Shown here: positions 1-10,218 of the stretch, piece by piece
Numbering within the stretch: the first letter of the stretch is position 1
Layout of the letters: every line of letters begins with the position of its first letter
Source of the DNA: CAVRQM01 sp963732775
GTDB taxonomy: Bacteria; Pseudomonadota; Alphaproteobacteria; Acetobacterales; Acetobacteraceae
DNA: 64,000 nucleotides
NCBI GenBank assembly: GCA_963732775.1
Contig: CAVTAR010000004.1
Span: 372,001-436,000, forward strand
Reading direction: 5' to 3'
The notes under the pieces: model-generated
Databases searched by the model: none
Told to the model about the DNA's origin: nothing
Seen by the model: only the letters and a program-made list of their open reading frames with translations
Translations under genes and position numbers: made by a program

Positions 1-111
1 CGGCAGCAGCGCCGCGTGGGCCAGCACGACGGCGGCCAGCAGCAGGATCGTCACGAGGCCCAGACCCGCGGCGGCGCGGCGATACGTCGACGGCTGCCCC
101 GGCACGTGCAT
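1..111 (-). CDS. N-terminal fragment of a membrane-anchored protein (runs off the window)
   Basis: An ATG on the minus strand at 111 opens a frame that stays open for 37 codons to the window edge. After a short hydrophilic stretch containing two arginines, residues from about 14 onward form a hydrophobic helix (GLVTILLLAAVVLAHAALL), which fits a signal anchor or the first membrane span. Too little is present to assign a family. It lies just downstream of the acetyltransferase gene on the same strand, 8 bp from its stop codon, so the two may be co-transcribed. Confidence 0.45.
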   Translation of the reverse strand, partial: MHVPGQPSTYRRAAAGLGLVTILLLAAVVLAHAALLP

Positions 112-119
112 CGGCGGCG

Positions 120-569
120 CTACAGCGGGCGGGTGTAGACGACGAAGCCTTCATGCCGCGCGAGCCGGTCGTACAGCCGCCGCGCGGTGGTATTGCCGGC
201 GTGCGTCAGCCAATAGAGCCGGCTCGCGCCCTGCTCGCGGGCGGCCACCGCGACCGCCTCGATCAGCAGCCGCCCGATGCCGCCGCCGCGCGCCGCCGGA
301 TCGACGAACAGGTCCTGCAGGTAGCAGGCCGGCCCCGGGGTCCAGCCATGCTCGTGGAACAGGAAATGGGTCAGCCCGAGCAGGGTCCCCGAGGCGTCGC
401 GGGCCCCGCGGGCGTGCATCCGCCCGTCGTGCAGGCGCGCCCAGGTGTAGTCGTACTGCTCCGGCGGCAGCGCGGTCTGGTAGAACGCGAGGTACTGCCG
501 CCACAGCTCGTCCCAGCGCGGCCGGTCCGCCGGGCGGAGCGTCGTCACCGTCGAGTGCGCTCCTGCCAC
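120..569 (-). CDS. GNAT family N-acetyltransferase
   Basis: A 149-residue single-domain GNAT protein that would transfer an acetyl group from acetyl-CoA to an unknown amine. The acetyl-CoA binding motif A is visible as LQDLFVDPAARGGGIGRLLI, with the usual R-G-x-G-I-G loop. The motif B region follows, with A-x-x-x-G-A-S-R-L-Y-W and N-T-x-A-R-R-L-Y-D. I chose the GTG at 569 because GGAGGG lies a few bases upstream and because the longer frame adds only low-complexity Arg/Ala sequence. Length is normal for the family. The substrate cannot be told from sequence. Confidence 0.85.
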   Translation of the reverse strand: MAGAHSTVTTLRPADRPRWDELWRQYLAFYQTALPPEQYDYTWARLHDGRMHARGARDASGTLLGLTHFLFHEHGWTPGPACYLQDLFVDPAARGGGIGRLLIEAVAVAAREQGASRLYWLTHAGNTTARRLYDRLARHEGFVVYTRPL

Positions 570-766
570 GAAACCCTCCGCCCGCCTGTGGCGCCCCCGC
601 CACGGACCGCGACCATCGCCGTCGGCATCGCCGTGCGCAACGGCGCGGCGTCGGAATCCGGAAACCGCCGCCGCGGCGCAGCGCTTGAGGACGTGTCGGT
701 GGGGCCGCCCCGCGGGGCGCTGCGCGGCCGCGTCGGCCAAGACACAGAGAGACAGGAGAGAGACCA

Positions 767-1663
767 GTGGCACTCGCGCAAGGCGGCCAGACGACCTACG
801 ACCCGGTGCGGCACGACGTGATGGTGGGCGGCGACGACCGGCGCACCTTCTGGAGCAACCACGCCTCGCTGAGCGCCGTGGTCGCCGGCGTGATCGCCGC
901 GCTGCTGACGCAGATGGTGATTGGCCTGGCCGGGGTGGGCTTCGGGCTCGCCTCGTTCACGATCACCGGCGACACGGCGGCCAACCCGTCGGCCTCGGCG
1001 ATGTCGGTCAACGCCGCGATCTGGTGGATCGCGTCCGGCATCGTCGCCTCGCTGGTCGGCGGCATCGTCGCCGGCCGGCTGTGCGGCAGCGCACGGCACA
1101 GCACCGCCGGCTGGCACGGCTTCGTCACCTGGTGCCTGACGACGCTGGTCGTGGTGTGGCTGCTGGGCTCCGCACTCGGCGGCGTGCTGGGCGGCACGTT
1201 CGGCGCCATCGGCAACACCGTCTCGGGCCTGGGCAAGGGAGTGGCGCTCGCCGGCGGCGGTGCCGCGGCGGCGGCGGACCCGAATGCGCTCAAGGCACAG
1301 GTGCAGCGGCTGGTGAAGCCGGACGAGGCGCAGATCGCGCAGGACAACATCGTGAGCTACGTGAAGGCCAGCGCGAGCGGCGACCAGCAGGCGGCGGACG
1401 CGGCCAAGCAGGGCGCGGTGGATGCCGTCGCCAAGGCCGCGAACGTAACGCCCGACGAGGCGCAGAACCGCCTGAACCAGCTCACCGATCAGGCCAAGCA
1501 GGCCGCCCAGCAGGCGAAGGACGCCGCCGAGCAGGCCCGCAAGGGGGCCGCCGAGGGCGCGCTGTTCGCCGTCGCGGCGCTGCTGTTCGGCATGATCGCG
1601 GCGATCATCGGCGGCGGCATCGGCACGCCGCGCGCGGCCTCGGTGGTGGCCGGGGTCGACTGA
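767..1663 (+). CDS. PhnA-like integral membrane protein
   Basis: A 298-residue membrane protein of a type often labelled 'PhnA-like' in alphaproteobacterial genomes; it is not the phosphonate enzyme and its function is unknown. Visible features are an N-terminal span with VVAGVIAALLTQMVIGLAGVG, a second span with WWIASGIVASLVGG, a third with WCLTTLVVVWLLGSALGG, an Ala/Gln-rich probably helical extramembrane stretch (about residues 180-265), and a last C-terminal span with an AAIIGGGIGTP end. The start is GTG at 767, preceded by AGGAGAGAG. The gene stands alone, and a hairpin follows its stop codon. Confidence 0.75.
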   Translation: MALAQGGQTTYDPVRHDVMVGGDDRRTFWSNHASLSAVVAGVIAALLTQMVIGLAGVGFGLASFTITGDTAANPSASAMSVNAAIWWIASGIVASLVGGIVAGRLCGSARHSTAGWHGFVTWCLTTLVVVWLLGSALGGVLGGTFGAIGNTVSGLGKGVALAGGGAAAAADPNALKAQVQRLVKPDEAQIAQDNIVSYVKASASGDQQAADAAKQGAVDAVAKAANVTPDEAQNRLNQLTDQAKQAAQQAKDAAEQARKGAAEGALFAVAALLFGMIAAIIGGGIGTPRAASVVAGVD

Positions 1664-1706
1664 CCCGCAGCCCGCAGCCCGCAGCCCGTCCGGCCCGCAG
1701 CCCGTC

Positions 1707-1741
1707 CCCGGTCAGTCCCACCAGTCTCGGGCCTGACCGGG
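1707..1741 (+). terminator. Hairpin after the PhnA-like gene
   Basis: CCCGGTCAG and CTGACCGGG form a perfect 9-bp stem around a 17-base loop, 44 bp past the stop codon. No T-run follows, so this is at best a weak or Rho-assisted terminator. The stretch just before it (from about 1664) repeats the heptamer CCCGCAG several times. The remaining 126 bp up to the next gene show nothing else. Confidence 0.4.
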
Positions 1742-1790
1742 ACGCAGCAGCCCGGGTCGACACGGGCGGCGCGTGCCCTAGATTGCCGCG

Positions 1791-3019
1791 ATGAAGTTCC
1801 TGCACGCGGCGGACATCCACCTCGACAGTCCGCTGGCCGGGTTGCGGGCGCGGTCCGCCGACTTGCCCCAGGGCATCATCCGCCACTGCACGCGGCGCGC
1901 CTTCTCGGCCATGATCGACCTGGCGCTGGCCGAGGACGTGGCCTTCGTCGTCATCGCCGGCGACCTCTACGACGGCGACTGGAAGGACTTCTCCACCGGG
2001 CTGTTCTTCGCCGCCGAGATGCGCCGCCTCGCCCGCCCCTGCTTCCTGCTGCGCGGCAACCACGATGCGCAGTCGGTGATCACGCGCACCCTGCCGTCGC
2101 CGGACAACGTGCGCGAGTTCTCCTCGCGCCGGTGCGAGACGTTCGAGCTGGCCGAGCTCGGCATTGCGCTGCACGGCCATTCGTTCCCGGACCGCGCGGT
2201 CACGGAGGACCTGTCCGCCGGCTATCCTTCGCCGCGTCCCGGCCTGCTCAACGTCGGCGTGCTGCACAGCTCGGCCGACGATCCGGGCGAGCACGCCGTC
2301 TACGCGCCCTGCACCCCGGCGCGGCTCGCGCGGCACGGCTACGACTACTGGGCGCTGGGCCACATCCATGCGCGCCGCGTGCTGGGCGAGCGGCCCTGGA
2401 TCGTCTTCCCCGGCAACCTGCAAGGCCGCCACCCGCGCGAGACCGGCGCCAAGGGCTGCACGCTCGTCACCGTCGAGGACCGCCGTGTCGTGGCCGTCGA
2501 GCACCGCGCCGTCGACGTGCTGCGCTGGGCGGCGCTGGAGGTGGACGCGGGCGGCGCCGACGTCGTGACGCTCGACGGCCGCATCGATGCTGCGGTGCGC
2601 GCGGCGGTCGCCGGGGCGGACGGGCGGCCGGTGCTGGCGCGGCTGACGCTGGACGGGGCGAGCGCCCTGCACGGCACGCTGCTGGGCGACACCGAGCGCT
2701 TCGCCGCCGCGTGCCGGGCGGCGGCGATCGGCGCCAACGCCGAGCTGTGGGTGAAGTCCGTGCGCGTGCGCACCCGCCCGCCCGCGCTGCCGGGGGCGGG
2801 CGACATGCTGGAGCCGCTGCGCGCCGCCTTCGCCGCCGGCCTCGACGACCCGGGCGTGGTGGGCGCGCTGCTGGCCACGTTGGCGAAGCTGCGCCAGGAG
2901 CTGCCGCGGCGGCGCGCGACGAGGCCGACCTGCCGCAGGACGCGGCCGGGCTGCGCCGCCTCGCCGAGGATGCCTGGGCGATCGCCGCGGACGCGCTGGC
3001 CGCAGCCGAGACGCCATGA
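1791..3019 (+). CDS. YhaO/SbcD-like DNA repair exonuclease (one frameshift)
   Basis: A calcineurin-like metallophosphoesterase of the SbcD/Mre11/YhaO type, expected to work as the nuclease subunit with the ATPase encoded next. Metal-binding motifs appear in order: D-x-H in ADIHLDSP, GDLYDG, RGNHD, a histidine in VGVLHSS, and the G-H-x-H of ALGHIHARR (about residue 187). The frame opened at 1791 loses the family sequence near 2905 in a GC-only run. One missing base there restores a C-terminus that ends at a TGA (3017-3019) overlapping the ATG of the next gene. The overlap supports translational coupling and argues that the longer unshifted frame to 3245 is spurious. Confidence 0.8.
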
Positions 3020-6000
3020 GGCTGCGCCGGCTCGACCTGCTGCGCTACGGCCACCTCGCGGAGGTGGCGCTCGACTTCCCGGCGGATGCGGCGCTGTGCG
3101 TGGTGCACGGCGCCAACGAGGCCGGCAAGTCCACCGCCCTGGCGGCGATCGCCGACGCGCTGTTCGGCTTCGGCCACCGGACGCGGTTCGACTTCCTGCA
3201 CGGCGCGCCGCAGTTGCGGGTCGGGTTCACGCTGGCCAGCGCTGACGGCGAGGAGACCTCGTTCGTCCGCCGCAAGGGCAGGCCCGGGAACGACTTGCTC
3301 GACGCGGAGGGCCGGAACCTGCCGGAAGCAGGCGCTGCGGCGCTTCCTGGGCGGCGCCAGCGCGCGACCTGTTCGAGCGCGCGTTCGGGCTGGACGGCGA
3401 ACGGCTGCGCGAGGGCGGTGCGGCGCTGGCGCAGGGCGGCGGCGCGCTGGGCGAGAGCCTGTTCGCCGCCGGCACCGGGCTGCTCGGTTTGCGCGCGGCG
3501 CTGGCGCGGATCGACGACGAGGCGAAACTGCTGTTCGGCGACGGCCGCGGCCGGCGGCGGCTGTCCGAGGCGGTGGCAGGCTACCGGCAGCAGACGCGTG
3601 CCAGCGACGACCTCGCGGTGGCGCCGCGCGACTGGCTCGACGCCCGTGGGCAGCACACGGCGGCCGACGCCGCGCTGCACACCGTGCAGGAGACGTGCGC
3701 GCGCTCGCCGCCGAGGCCAGCCGGCTGCAGCGGGTGCGCCGGGTAGCGCCGATGCTCGCCCGGCTCGACATGCGCGGGCGAGGCTGGCCGGTCTTCGCGC
3801 CGTGGCCGCCGTGCCGGCCGACGCCGCCGACACGCTCGCGACCCAGGGCCAGGCCGGCCGCGACGCCGCGCGCGACGCCGTGCGGGAGGCGGAGGGGCGG
3901 GCGCGCCTGGTGCTGGAACGCGAGCGGCTGGCGCAGGACCCGGCGGTGCTGCTGGCGCAGGACGCGATCGACGCGACTGGCGGAGCGGCGCGCGGTGGTG
4001 CTGAAGGAGGCGGCCGACCTGCCGGGCGTGCGAGACCAGGCCGAGGCGTGGAGCGCGAAGGTCAGCCAGGCGGTGGTCGACCTCGGCATCGGCACGACCC
4101 CGGAGGCCGCGCCCGAGGCGTTGCCGCCGGAGACCGCCCGACGCGCGGTGCAGCGACTGGTCGTCCGCCGGGCGTCGCTCGACGCCACGCAGGCGGCATC
4201 CTGCGCCGCGCTGGCCGCGGCGACGGAGAAAAGCCAGCGCGCGGCGGCGGCACTCGCGGCAGCGCCGCAGCCGGCCTCGCCGGCGCGGCTGCGCGCCGGC
4301 CTCGACGCGGTGAAGGCGGAGGGCCGCGTCGAGTCCGACCTCGCCCGCGCCGAGCGGCTGCTGGGCGATGCGACGCACCAGGCCGCGGCAGCGCTCGCCG
4401 CCTTGCCGCTGTGGGACCGCGATGCCGCGACCCTGGCCGCCTGCGCCGTGCCGCTGGCGGCCGCCGCGGCGGCGGCGGGGCGGCGGCTCGAGACCGCGAG
4501 CGAGGCGGCCGCCCTCGCCGAGGCCGGGTTGGCACAGCTCGATGCGGAGGAGTCTGTACCTGCGCGACGAACTCTCGCGCCTCGGAGGCGGCGAGACGGT
4601 GCCGACCCGCGCTGCCGTGCAGGCGGCCCGAGCGGCGCGCGACCAGGCCTGGCTGGCGCTCCGCCAGGCCGGCGTCGGGCTGGCCGGGGCAGCCGGGGAC
4701 GCGTTCGAGCGGCTGCGCGACGCCGCCGACCAGCTCGCCGACCGGCGCGCCGACGAGGCGCAGCGGGTGAGCGCCTATCTCGGCGCGATGGCGCGGCTGG
4801 ACCGCCTCGCCGCGCGTCGCGGCGAATGCAGCGGCACCTCGGCCCAGCGGGCGCGGGCGGCGGCGGATGCGCGGCGCGGCCTGGCTCGCCGCGTGGGCGC
4901 CAGCCGGCGTGGCCGCCCGAGGCCCCGGCGGTGATGCTGGAGTGGCGGCGCGCCCGCGACGAGGTGCTGAAGCTGGCCGAGGCGGAGGCCGAGGCCCGGC
5001 GTGCCCGCGACGACCTCGCGGGGCGGCGCGACCGGGCGCGCGCGTCCCTCGCCGCCCTGCTTCCTGCCACCGCCGGCGATCCGACGCTCGCCGCCGCCGT
5101 GCTGCACGCCGAGGCGGCCTGTGGCGACGCCGAGGCGGCGCTGGCCGCCCATCGCCGGCTGGCCGAGGCCGCCGCCCGCGAGGCGGACGCGCTGCCGAGC
5201 CTGCGGCTTGCCGCGACCGAGGCGGCGCAGGCGCTGTCGGACTGGCGCTGCGCGTGGGCAACGGCGGTGCCCGCGCTCGGCCTGCCGCCGGATGGCTCGG
5301 TCGAGGCGGCCGAGGCGGCGCTCGATGCCTGGAAGCGCATCGCCGAGGCGGCGCCGGCCTGGCGCAGCGCCGCACAGCGCGTCGCCGACATGGGCCGGAA
5401 CATCGCCGACTTCGCGCAGGCGGTGCGTGGCGCCTGTGCCCGGCTCGGCGACCCGCCATCCGAGGATGCGCCCGTGGTGGCCGCCGCCCGGCTGGTCCGC
5501 CGGCTGGCGGACGCGCGGCAGGCCGCGGGCGTGGCCGGCGATCTCGCCCGGCGCATCGCCGCGCACGACCTGGCCGGGGCCGACGCGGCGCGGCGGGGCC
5601 GCGACGCCGAGGCGAGGCTCGCGGCACTGCGCGAGGCGGCTGGGGTCGCCGACGAGGCCGGGCTCGCGCTGGCGATCGACGCCACGCGGCGGCGCGCGGC
5701 GGCGAAGCGGGAGCTCGGCGAGGCGCTGCGCGACCTGATTGCCCAAGGCGACGGCCGGGACGAGGCGGCGCTGCGGAGCGAGGCAGCCGGAGGCGACATC
5801 GACAAGGCGGTGGCCCGCCTCGCCGAGATCGAGCAGGCCGCGACCGCCACGGGCGAGCGGTTCGTGACGCTGAGCGAGGCGCGCGCCAATGCGGCGCGGG
5901 CGCTGGCGGACATGGAGGCCGGGCGCGACGCCGCGGCGGCGGCGCAGGAGGCGCGCCACGCGCTGGCCGACGCGCAGGCGGCGGCCGAGCGCTATGCCCG

Positions 6001-6532
6001 GCTGCACGTGGCCGGCGTGCTGCTGCGCTCCGGGATCGAGCGGTTCCGCCGTGTCCAGCAGGGGCCGATGCTGGCCGCCGCCGGCACCTGCTTCGCGGCG
6101 CTGACCGGCGGCCGCTACGCCCGCCTCGGCGTTGACGAGGACGCGGCAGGCCGGCCGCGCCTGCTGGCGGTGCGCGACGACGCGACGGAATGCCCGGTGG
6201 AGGCGCTGAGCGAGGGCACGCGCGACCAGCTCTACCTGGCGCTGCGGGTCGCGGCCATCGAGGCCTACTCGGCCGGCGCGGAGCCGCTGCCGTTCGTCGC
6301 CGACGACCTGCTGGTGCACTTCGACGACGCCCGCGCCAGTGCCGCGATGCGCGTGCTGGCGCGGCTCGGGCGCACCACGCAGGTGGTGCTGTTCACTCAC
6401 CACGACCACGTCGCCGCCCTGGCCGCTACCTTGTCCGCGGCACAGGCCGACGCCGGCGTGGTGGTGCGCCGGCTGCCGGACGCCGCGCCCGCCCGGGGCG
6501 CGCGCGCCGCGGCGGAGCTGCTGGCCGGGTGA
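3016..6532 (+). pseudogene. YhaN/SbcC-like SMC-type ATPase, broken by at least eight frameshifts
   Basis: About 1,170 residues of an AAA/SMC-type ATPase that should partner the nuclease upstream. The N-terminus (MRLRRLDLLRYGHL) and the Walker A GANEAGKST (about residues 34-42) are intact. A long Ala/Arg/Glu-rich coiled-coil middle and the C-terminal ATPase half follow, with LSEGTRDQLYLALR as signature and PFVADDLLVHFD as Walker B. The frame must change near 3328, 3358, 3695, 3773, 3980, 4545 and at least twice between 4820 and 4930 to follow homologous-looking sequence. From about 4930 to the stop at 6532 it is continuous. Either the gene is decaying or this stretch has uncorrected indels; both ends are otherwise well preserved. 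Confidence 0.75.
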
Positions 6533-7371
6533 GCACGGCCTGGGCACGCCCGAGGCTGCCGCGCGCGCGTCGCCTGCGGATCGCCACCTGGAACATCAAC
6601 TCGCTGCGGCTGCGCGCACCGTTGCTGCACCACCTGCAGGCGGCGCTCGACGCCGACGTGCTGTGCCTGCAGGAGACCAAGGTGCCCGACGCGCTGTTCC
6701 CGCTGGCCGAGGTGCGGGCGGCCGGGTTCCGCCACGTCGTGCATCGCGGCATGAAGGGCTACAACGGCGTGGCCATCCTGTCGCGGCGCCGGCTGCGCGT
6801 GCTCGACGACGCGCCCGACTGGTGCGCGCGCGGCGACTGCCGCCACCTGGCCGTGGCGGTCGAGACCGCGTCCGGCCCGGTCGAGCTGCACGACTTCTAC
6901 GTGCCGGCCGGCGGCGACGTGCCGGAGCGCGAGGCGAACGCGAAGTTCGCCCACAAGCTCGACTTCGTGGCCGAGGCCGCGGCCTGGTTCGCGGCGCGCC
7001 CGGCGGCGCCGCGGACGGTGCTGGTGGGCGACCTCAACATCGCCCCGCTGGAGCACGACGTCTGGAGCCACCGGCAACTGCTCGATGTGGTGAGCCATAC
7101 GCCGGTCGAGACGGCGGCGCTGCTGGCCTGGCAGTCCCGCGGCTTCGTCGACGCGGTGCGCCACTTCGTGCCGGCGAGCGAGCAGCTGTACACGTGGTGG
7201 TCGTATCGCAACCGCGACTGGCGCGCGTCGGACCGCGGGCGGCGGCTCGACCACGTGTGGGTCACGCCGGACCTGGTGGCCGCGCTGCGCGGCGCGACGG
7301 TGCTGAAGGACGCGCGCGACTGGGAGCGGACGTCGGACCACGTGCCGGTGTGCGTGGAACTGGAGGTGTGA
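6529..7371 (+). CDS. xth: Exodeoxyribonuclease III
   Basis: A 280-residue EEP-fold enzyme acting as AP endonuclease and 3'-5' exonuclease in base-excision repair. Visible motifs are TWNINSLR with the metal-binding Asn, LQETKV with the catalytic Glu, HDFYVPAGGD, the VGDLNIAP D-x-N, W-W-S-Y-R and RLDHVWVT, and the terminal TSDHVPV with the catalytic Asp-His. The start is GTG at 6529, overlapping the TGA of the preceding ATPase gene. It forms a run of overlapping genes with the nuclease, the ATPase and the SGNH hydrolase, which makes a DNA-repair operon likely. Confidence 0.93.
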   Translation: MSTAWARPRLPRARRLRIATWNINSLRLRAPLLHHLQAALDADVLCLQETKVPDALFPLAEVRAAGFRHVVHRGMKGYNGVAILSRRRLRVLDDAPDWCARGDCRHLAVAVETASGPVELHDFYVPAGGDVPEREANAKFAHKLDFVAEAAAWFAARPAAPRTVLVGDLNIAPLEHDVWSHRQLLDVVSHTPVETAALLAWQSRGFVDAVRHFVPASEQLYTWWSYRNRDWRASDRGRRLDHVWVTPDLVAALRGATVLKDARDWERTSDHVPVCVELEV

Positions 7372-8039
7372 TGCCGAGACTCCTCTGCTATGGCGACAGC
7401 AACACCTGGGGCTTCGCCTCCGTGCCCGAGCCGCCGGCGCCGCGCTATGGCCGCGCCGACCGCTGGCCGTGCGTCATGGCCGAGGCGCTCGGGCCGGATT
7501 GGGAGCTGGTCGAGGAGGGGCTGAACGGGCGCACCACCGACGTCGCCGACCCGACCCATCCCGAGATCGGCGGCGCCGGACTCGATGGCGCGGCCTACCT
7601 GCCGGCGTGCCTGGCGAGCCATCTGCCGCTCGACCTGGTGGTGGTCCTGCTCGGCACCAACGACCTGAAGGCGATGTACGGCCGCTCGCCGCTGCGCATC
7701 GCGGTCGGCGCGGCGCGGCTGCTGGAGATCGTGCGCGGCATCGGCGCCGGGATCGGCACGCCGTACGAACGCGGCCCGGAGGCGCTGCTGGTGTGCCCGC
7801 CGCCGCTGGGCCGGCTGCACCATTTCGCCGAGATGTTCGCCGGCGGCCACGCGAAGGGCGCAGCACTGCCGGCGCTGTATGAGCAGGTGGCAGCGCTGGC
7901 CGGCGCGGCCTTCCTCGATGCCGGCACGGTGATCGCGAGCGATGGCGCCGACGGGCTGCACTGGACCGCGGCGACGCAGCGGCGGCTCGGTCTCGCCGTG
8001 GCCGAGGCGGTGCAGCGCCGCCAGGGCTCCCGCTGCTAG
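7371..8039 (+). CDS. SGNH/GDSL-type esterase or lipase
   Basis: A 222-residue SGNH hydrolase. The block I nucleophile lies in CYGDSNTWG (about residues 6-14), block II in a Gly of EEGLNGRTT, block III in LLGTNDLK with the Asn, and the block V Asp-x-x-His in SDGADGLHWT near the C-terminus. There is no signal peptide, so it is probably cytoplasmic. The ATG overlaps the previous stop codon by one base (TGATG), so it is translationally coupled to the exonuclease gene. The substrate is unknown; close relatives are called arylesterases. Confidence 0.88.
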   Translation: MPRLLCYGDSNTWGFASVPEPPAPRYGRADRWPCVMAEALGPDWELVEEGLNGRTTDVADPTHPEIGGAGLDGAAYLPACLASHLPLDLVVVLLGTNDLKAMYGRSPLRIAVGAARLLEIVRGIGAGIGTPYERGPEALLVCPPPLGRLHHFAEMFAGGHAKGAALPALYEQVAALAGAAFLDAGTVIASDGADGLHWTAATQRRLGLAVAEAVQRRQGSRC

Positions 8040-8051
8040 GCCCGCACGCTG

Positions 8052-9290
8052 CTAGGCCGCCCGCCGCAGGCCCTGGCCGACGCTGGCCGGCAGCCGCAGC
8101 AGCGGCGGGCGCGCCGCCTCGGCGAGGTTGGCGCAGCAGGCGCCCAGCAGCATCAGCAGCGCCATCGGCCGCGCCGTGCCGTCGGCCAGCAGGCCCACCG
8201 CCACGCCGCTCAGGGCGCCGAGGCAGAACTGCATCGTGCCCATCAGGGCGGACGCGCTGCCGGCGTGGTCGGGGTGGCGGGCGAGTGCGCCCACCACCGC
8301 GTTCGGCAGCACGAAGCCCATGGTGGACAGCGAGACCAGGACCGGGGCCGCCATCGCCCACCATGGGGCGGGCGTGCCGAAGGCAGGGCCCCAGAACGCC
8401 AGCGCCACCAGCACCACGGTGGCGACCAGGAAGGTCCGCACCGCCCAGCGCACCACCCGGGCCGCCCCGAAGCGCGGCAGCAGCAGCGGGCTGATCTGCG
8501 AGGCGACGATGAAGCCCGCGGCACAGGCGCCGAACAGCGCGCCGTAGGCGCCGGGGCTGAGCCGGTAGAAGTGCGTCGAACACCGCCGGGCTGCCGCCGA
8601 GGATAGGCGAACATCGCCGCCATCGAGAACCCGCCGGCCAGATGCGTTGGACAGGAACCCGCGCTCCACCGCGATCGCGGCATAGCGCCGGGCCATGAGC
8701 CGCGAGCCGCAGGCTGGTGCGCGGCGCCACCGGCAGCGTGTCCGGCAGCAGCCGCCAGACCAGCACGCAGCACACCGCGCCATAGGCCGCGCGCGATCCA
8801 GAAGATCGCGTGCCAGGAGAACGCGCCCAGCACCAGGCCGCCGAGCGAGGGTGCGAGGATCGGTGCCGCCCCCATCACCAGCGTGAGCCGGCTCATCAGC
8901 CGGGCCGCCGCGATGCCCGTCGCGAGGTCGCGCACAATGGCGCGGGGGATGACCATGCTGGCCGAGCCGCCGAAGGCCGCCACCGCAGCGGCAGATTGAC
9001 AGCGTCAGCAGGTCCGGCGCCAGCGCGCAGCCGACCGAGGCGAGCGTGTAGAGCGCCGTGCCGGCGATCAGCGGGGCGCGGCGGCCGAAGCGGTCGGACA
9101 GGCTGCCCTGCGTGATCTGCCCGGCGGCGAGGCCCAGGAACCAAGTGGCGAGCGTGATCTGCGCCGCCCCGGGCTGGCCGCCGAACGCCGCCTCGATGGC
9201 CGGGAAGGCGGGCAAGTACATGTCGGTCGAGACCGGCCCGACGGCGGAGAGCACGCCGAGCAGGCCGGTAAGCCAGAGGGGTACGCGCAT
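8052..9290 (-). pseudogene. Bcr/CflA-type MFS drug exporter, with about six frameshifts
   Basis: A 12-span major facilitator of the Bcr/CflA drug-resistance type, which would export drugs in exchange for protons across the inner membrane. The N-terminus reads STDMYLPAFPAIEAAFG, typical of the family, and GSLSDRFGRRAPL is the loop 2-3 motif. Spans in the C-terminal half are intact from about 8575 to the stop. Between about 9005 and 8575 the coding phase moves six times (near 9003, 8790, 8700, 8645, 8607 and 8577), each time by one extra base. With every shift repaired the product has normal length. The gene is convergent with the SGNH hydrolase gene. Confidence 0.75.
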
Positions 9291-9383
9291 CGCTGCGTTA
9301 TACGATAAACACCGGGCGGCCGGCAGGTGCCGCGGTGCATGGCCGCGTCACGCCCGCGACATCGCCGCCCAACCGTGGCGGGG

Positions 9384-10166
9384 CTAGCCCAGCGTCGCCG
9401 CGAACGCCCCGCCGTCGAGCAGCAGGTTCTGGCCGACGATGTAGCCGGCCTGGGCGCTGCACAGGAAGGCGCAGGCGGCGCCGAACTCCTCCGGCTCGCC
9501 GACCCGCCCGGCCGGGTTCTCGGTCGCCCGCTGCTGCAGCACCGCCTCGGCAGAGCGCCCGGTGCGCGCGGCCTCGGCGGCGGCGAGGCCGCGCAGCCGA
9601 TCGGTCAGGAAGGCGCCGGGCAGCAGGCCGTTGATGGTCACGTTGTGCCGCGCGACCTGGCGCGCGAGGCCGGCGACGAAGCCGGTGAGGCCGGTGCGCG
9701 CGCCGTTGCTGAGGCCGAGCGCCGGGATCGGCGACTTCACCGAGCCGGAGGTGATGTTCACGATGCGGCCGAAGCGGCGCTCGATCATGCCGTCGAGCAC
9801 GCCGCGGATCAGGAAGATCGGCGTCAGCATGTTGGCGTCGAGTGCGGCGATCCAGGCGGCGCGGTCCCAGTCGCGGAAATCCCCGGCCGGCGGGCCGCCG
9901 GCGTTGTTGACCAGGATGTCCGGGTCCGGGCAGGCGGCCAGCGCCGCCTCGCGCCCGTGCTCGGTGGCGATGTCGCCGGCGACCGTCATCACCTGCGCCC
10001 CAGTGGCGTCGCGGATCTCCCGCGCGGTGGCTTCCAGCGCCTCGGCGCCCCGGGCGGTGATGGTCAGCGACACGCCCTCGCGCGCGAGGGCCATGGCGCA
10101 GGCGCGGCCGAGGCCCCGGCTCGCGGCGCAGACCAGGGCGCGCCGGCCCTCCAGACCCGTATCCAT
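9384..10166 (-). CDS. Atypical short-chain dehydrogenase/reductase-like protein
   Basis: A 260-residue Rossmann-fold SDR-like protein. The cofactor loop is altered to CAASRGLG instead of T-G-x-x-x-G-x-G, and NNAGG is present. The serine region is ITSGSVKSPIPALGLSNGAR, where the usual Y-x-x-x-K reads L-G-L-S-N, so both catalytic Tyr and Lys are missing. This matches a known SDR-like subgroup described as resembling beta-ketoacyl-ACP reductases with imperfect cofactor and catalytic motifs. It may bind a nucleotide without normal reductase chemistry. It is divergent from copC, with three 20-bp repeats between them. Confidence 0.85.
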   Translation of the reverse strand: MDTGLEGRRALVCAASRGLGRACAMALAREGVSLTITARGAEALEATAREIRDATGAQVMTVAGDIATEHGREAALAACPDPDILVNNAGGPPAGDFRDWDRAAWIAALDANMLTPIFLIRGVLDGMIERRFGRIVNITSGSVKSPIPALGLSNGARTGLTGFVAGLARQVARHNVTINGLLPGAFLTDRLRGLAAAEAARTGRSAEAVLQQRATENPAGRVGEPEEFGAACAFLCSAQAGYIVGQNLLLDGGAFAATLG

Positions 10167-10218
10167 GCGATCCTCCCCGGACTGCGACGATCAACCGCGT
10201 CGCGGCCGCCCAGTTCGT

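Noticed and set aside
1791..3245. YhaO-like protein ending at 3245
   Set aside because: After about residue 370 this frame turns into Arg/Pro shadow sequence over the next gene; the family C-terminus lies in another frame ending at 3019.
2467..5913. Minus-strand open frame of 1,148 codons
   Set aside because: Low-complexity Ala/Arg/Ser product antisense to the yhaON-like genes; no family features.
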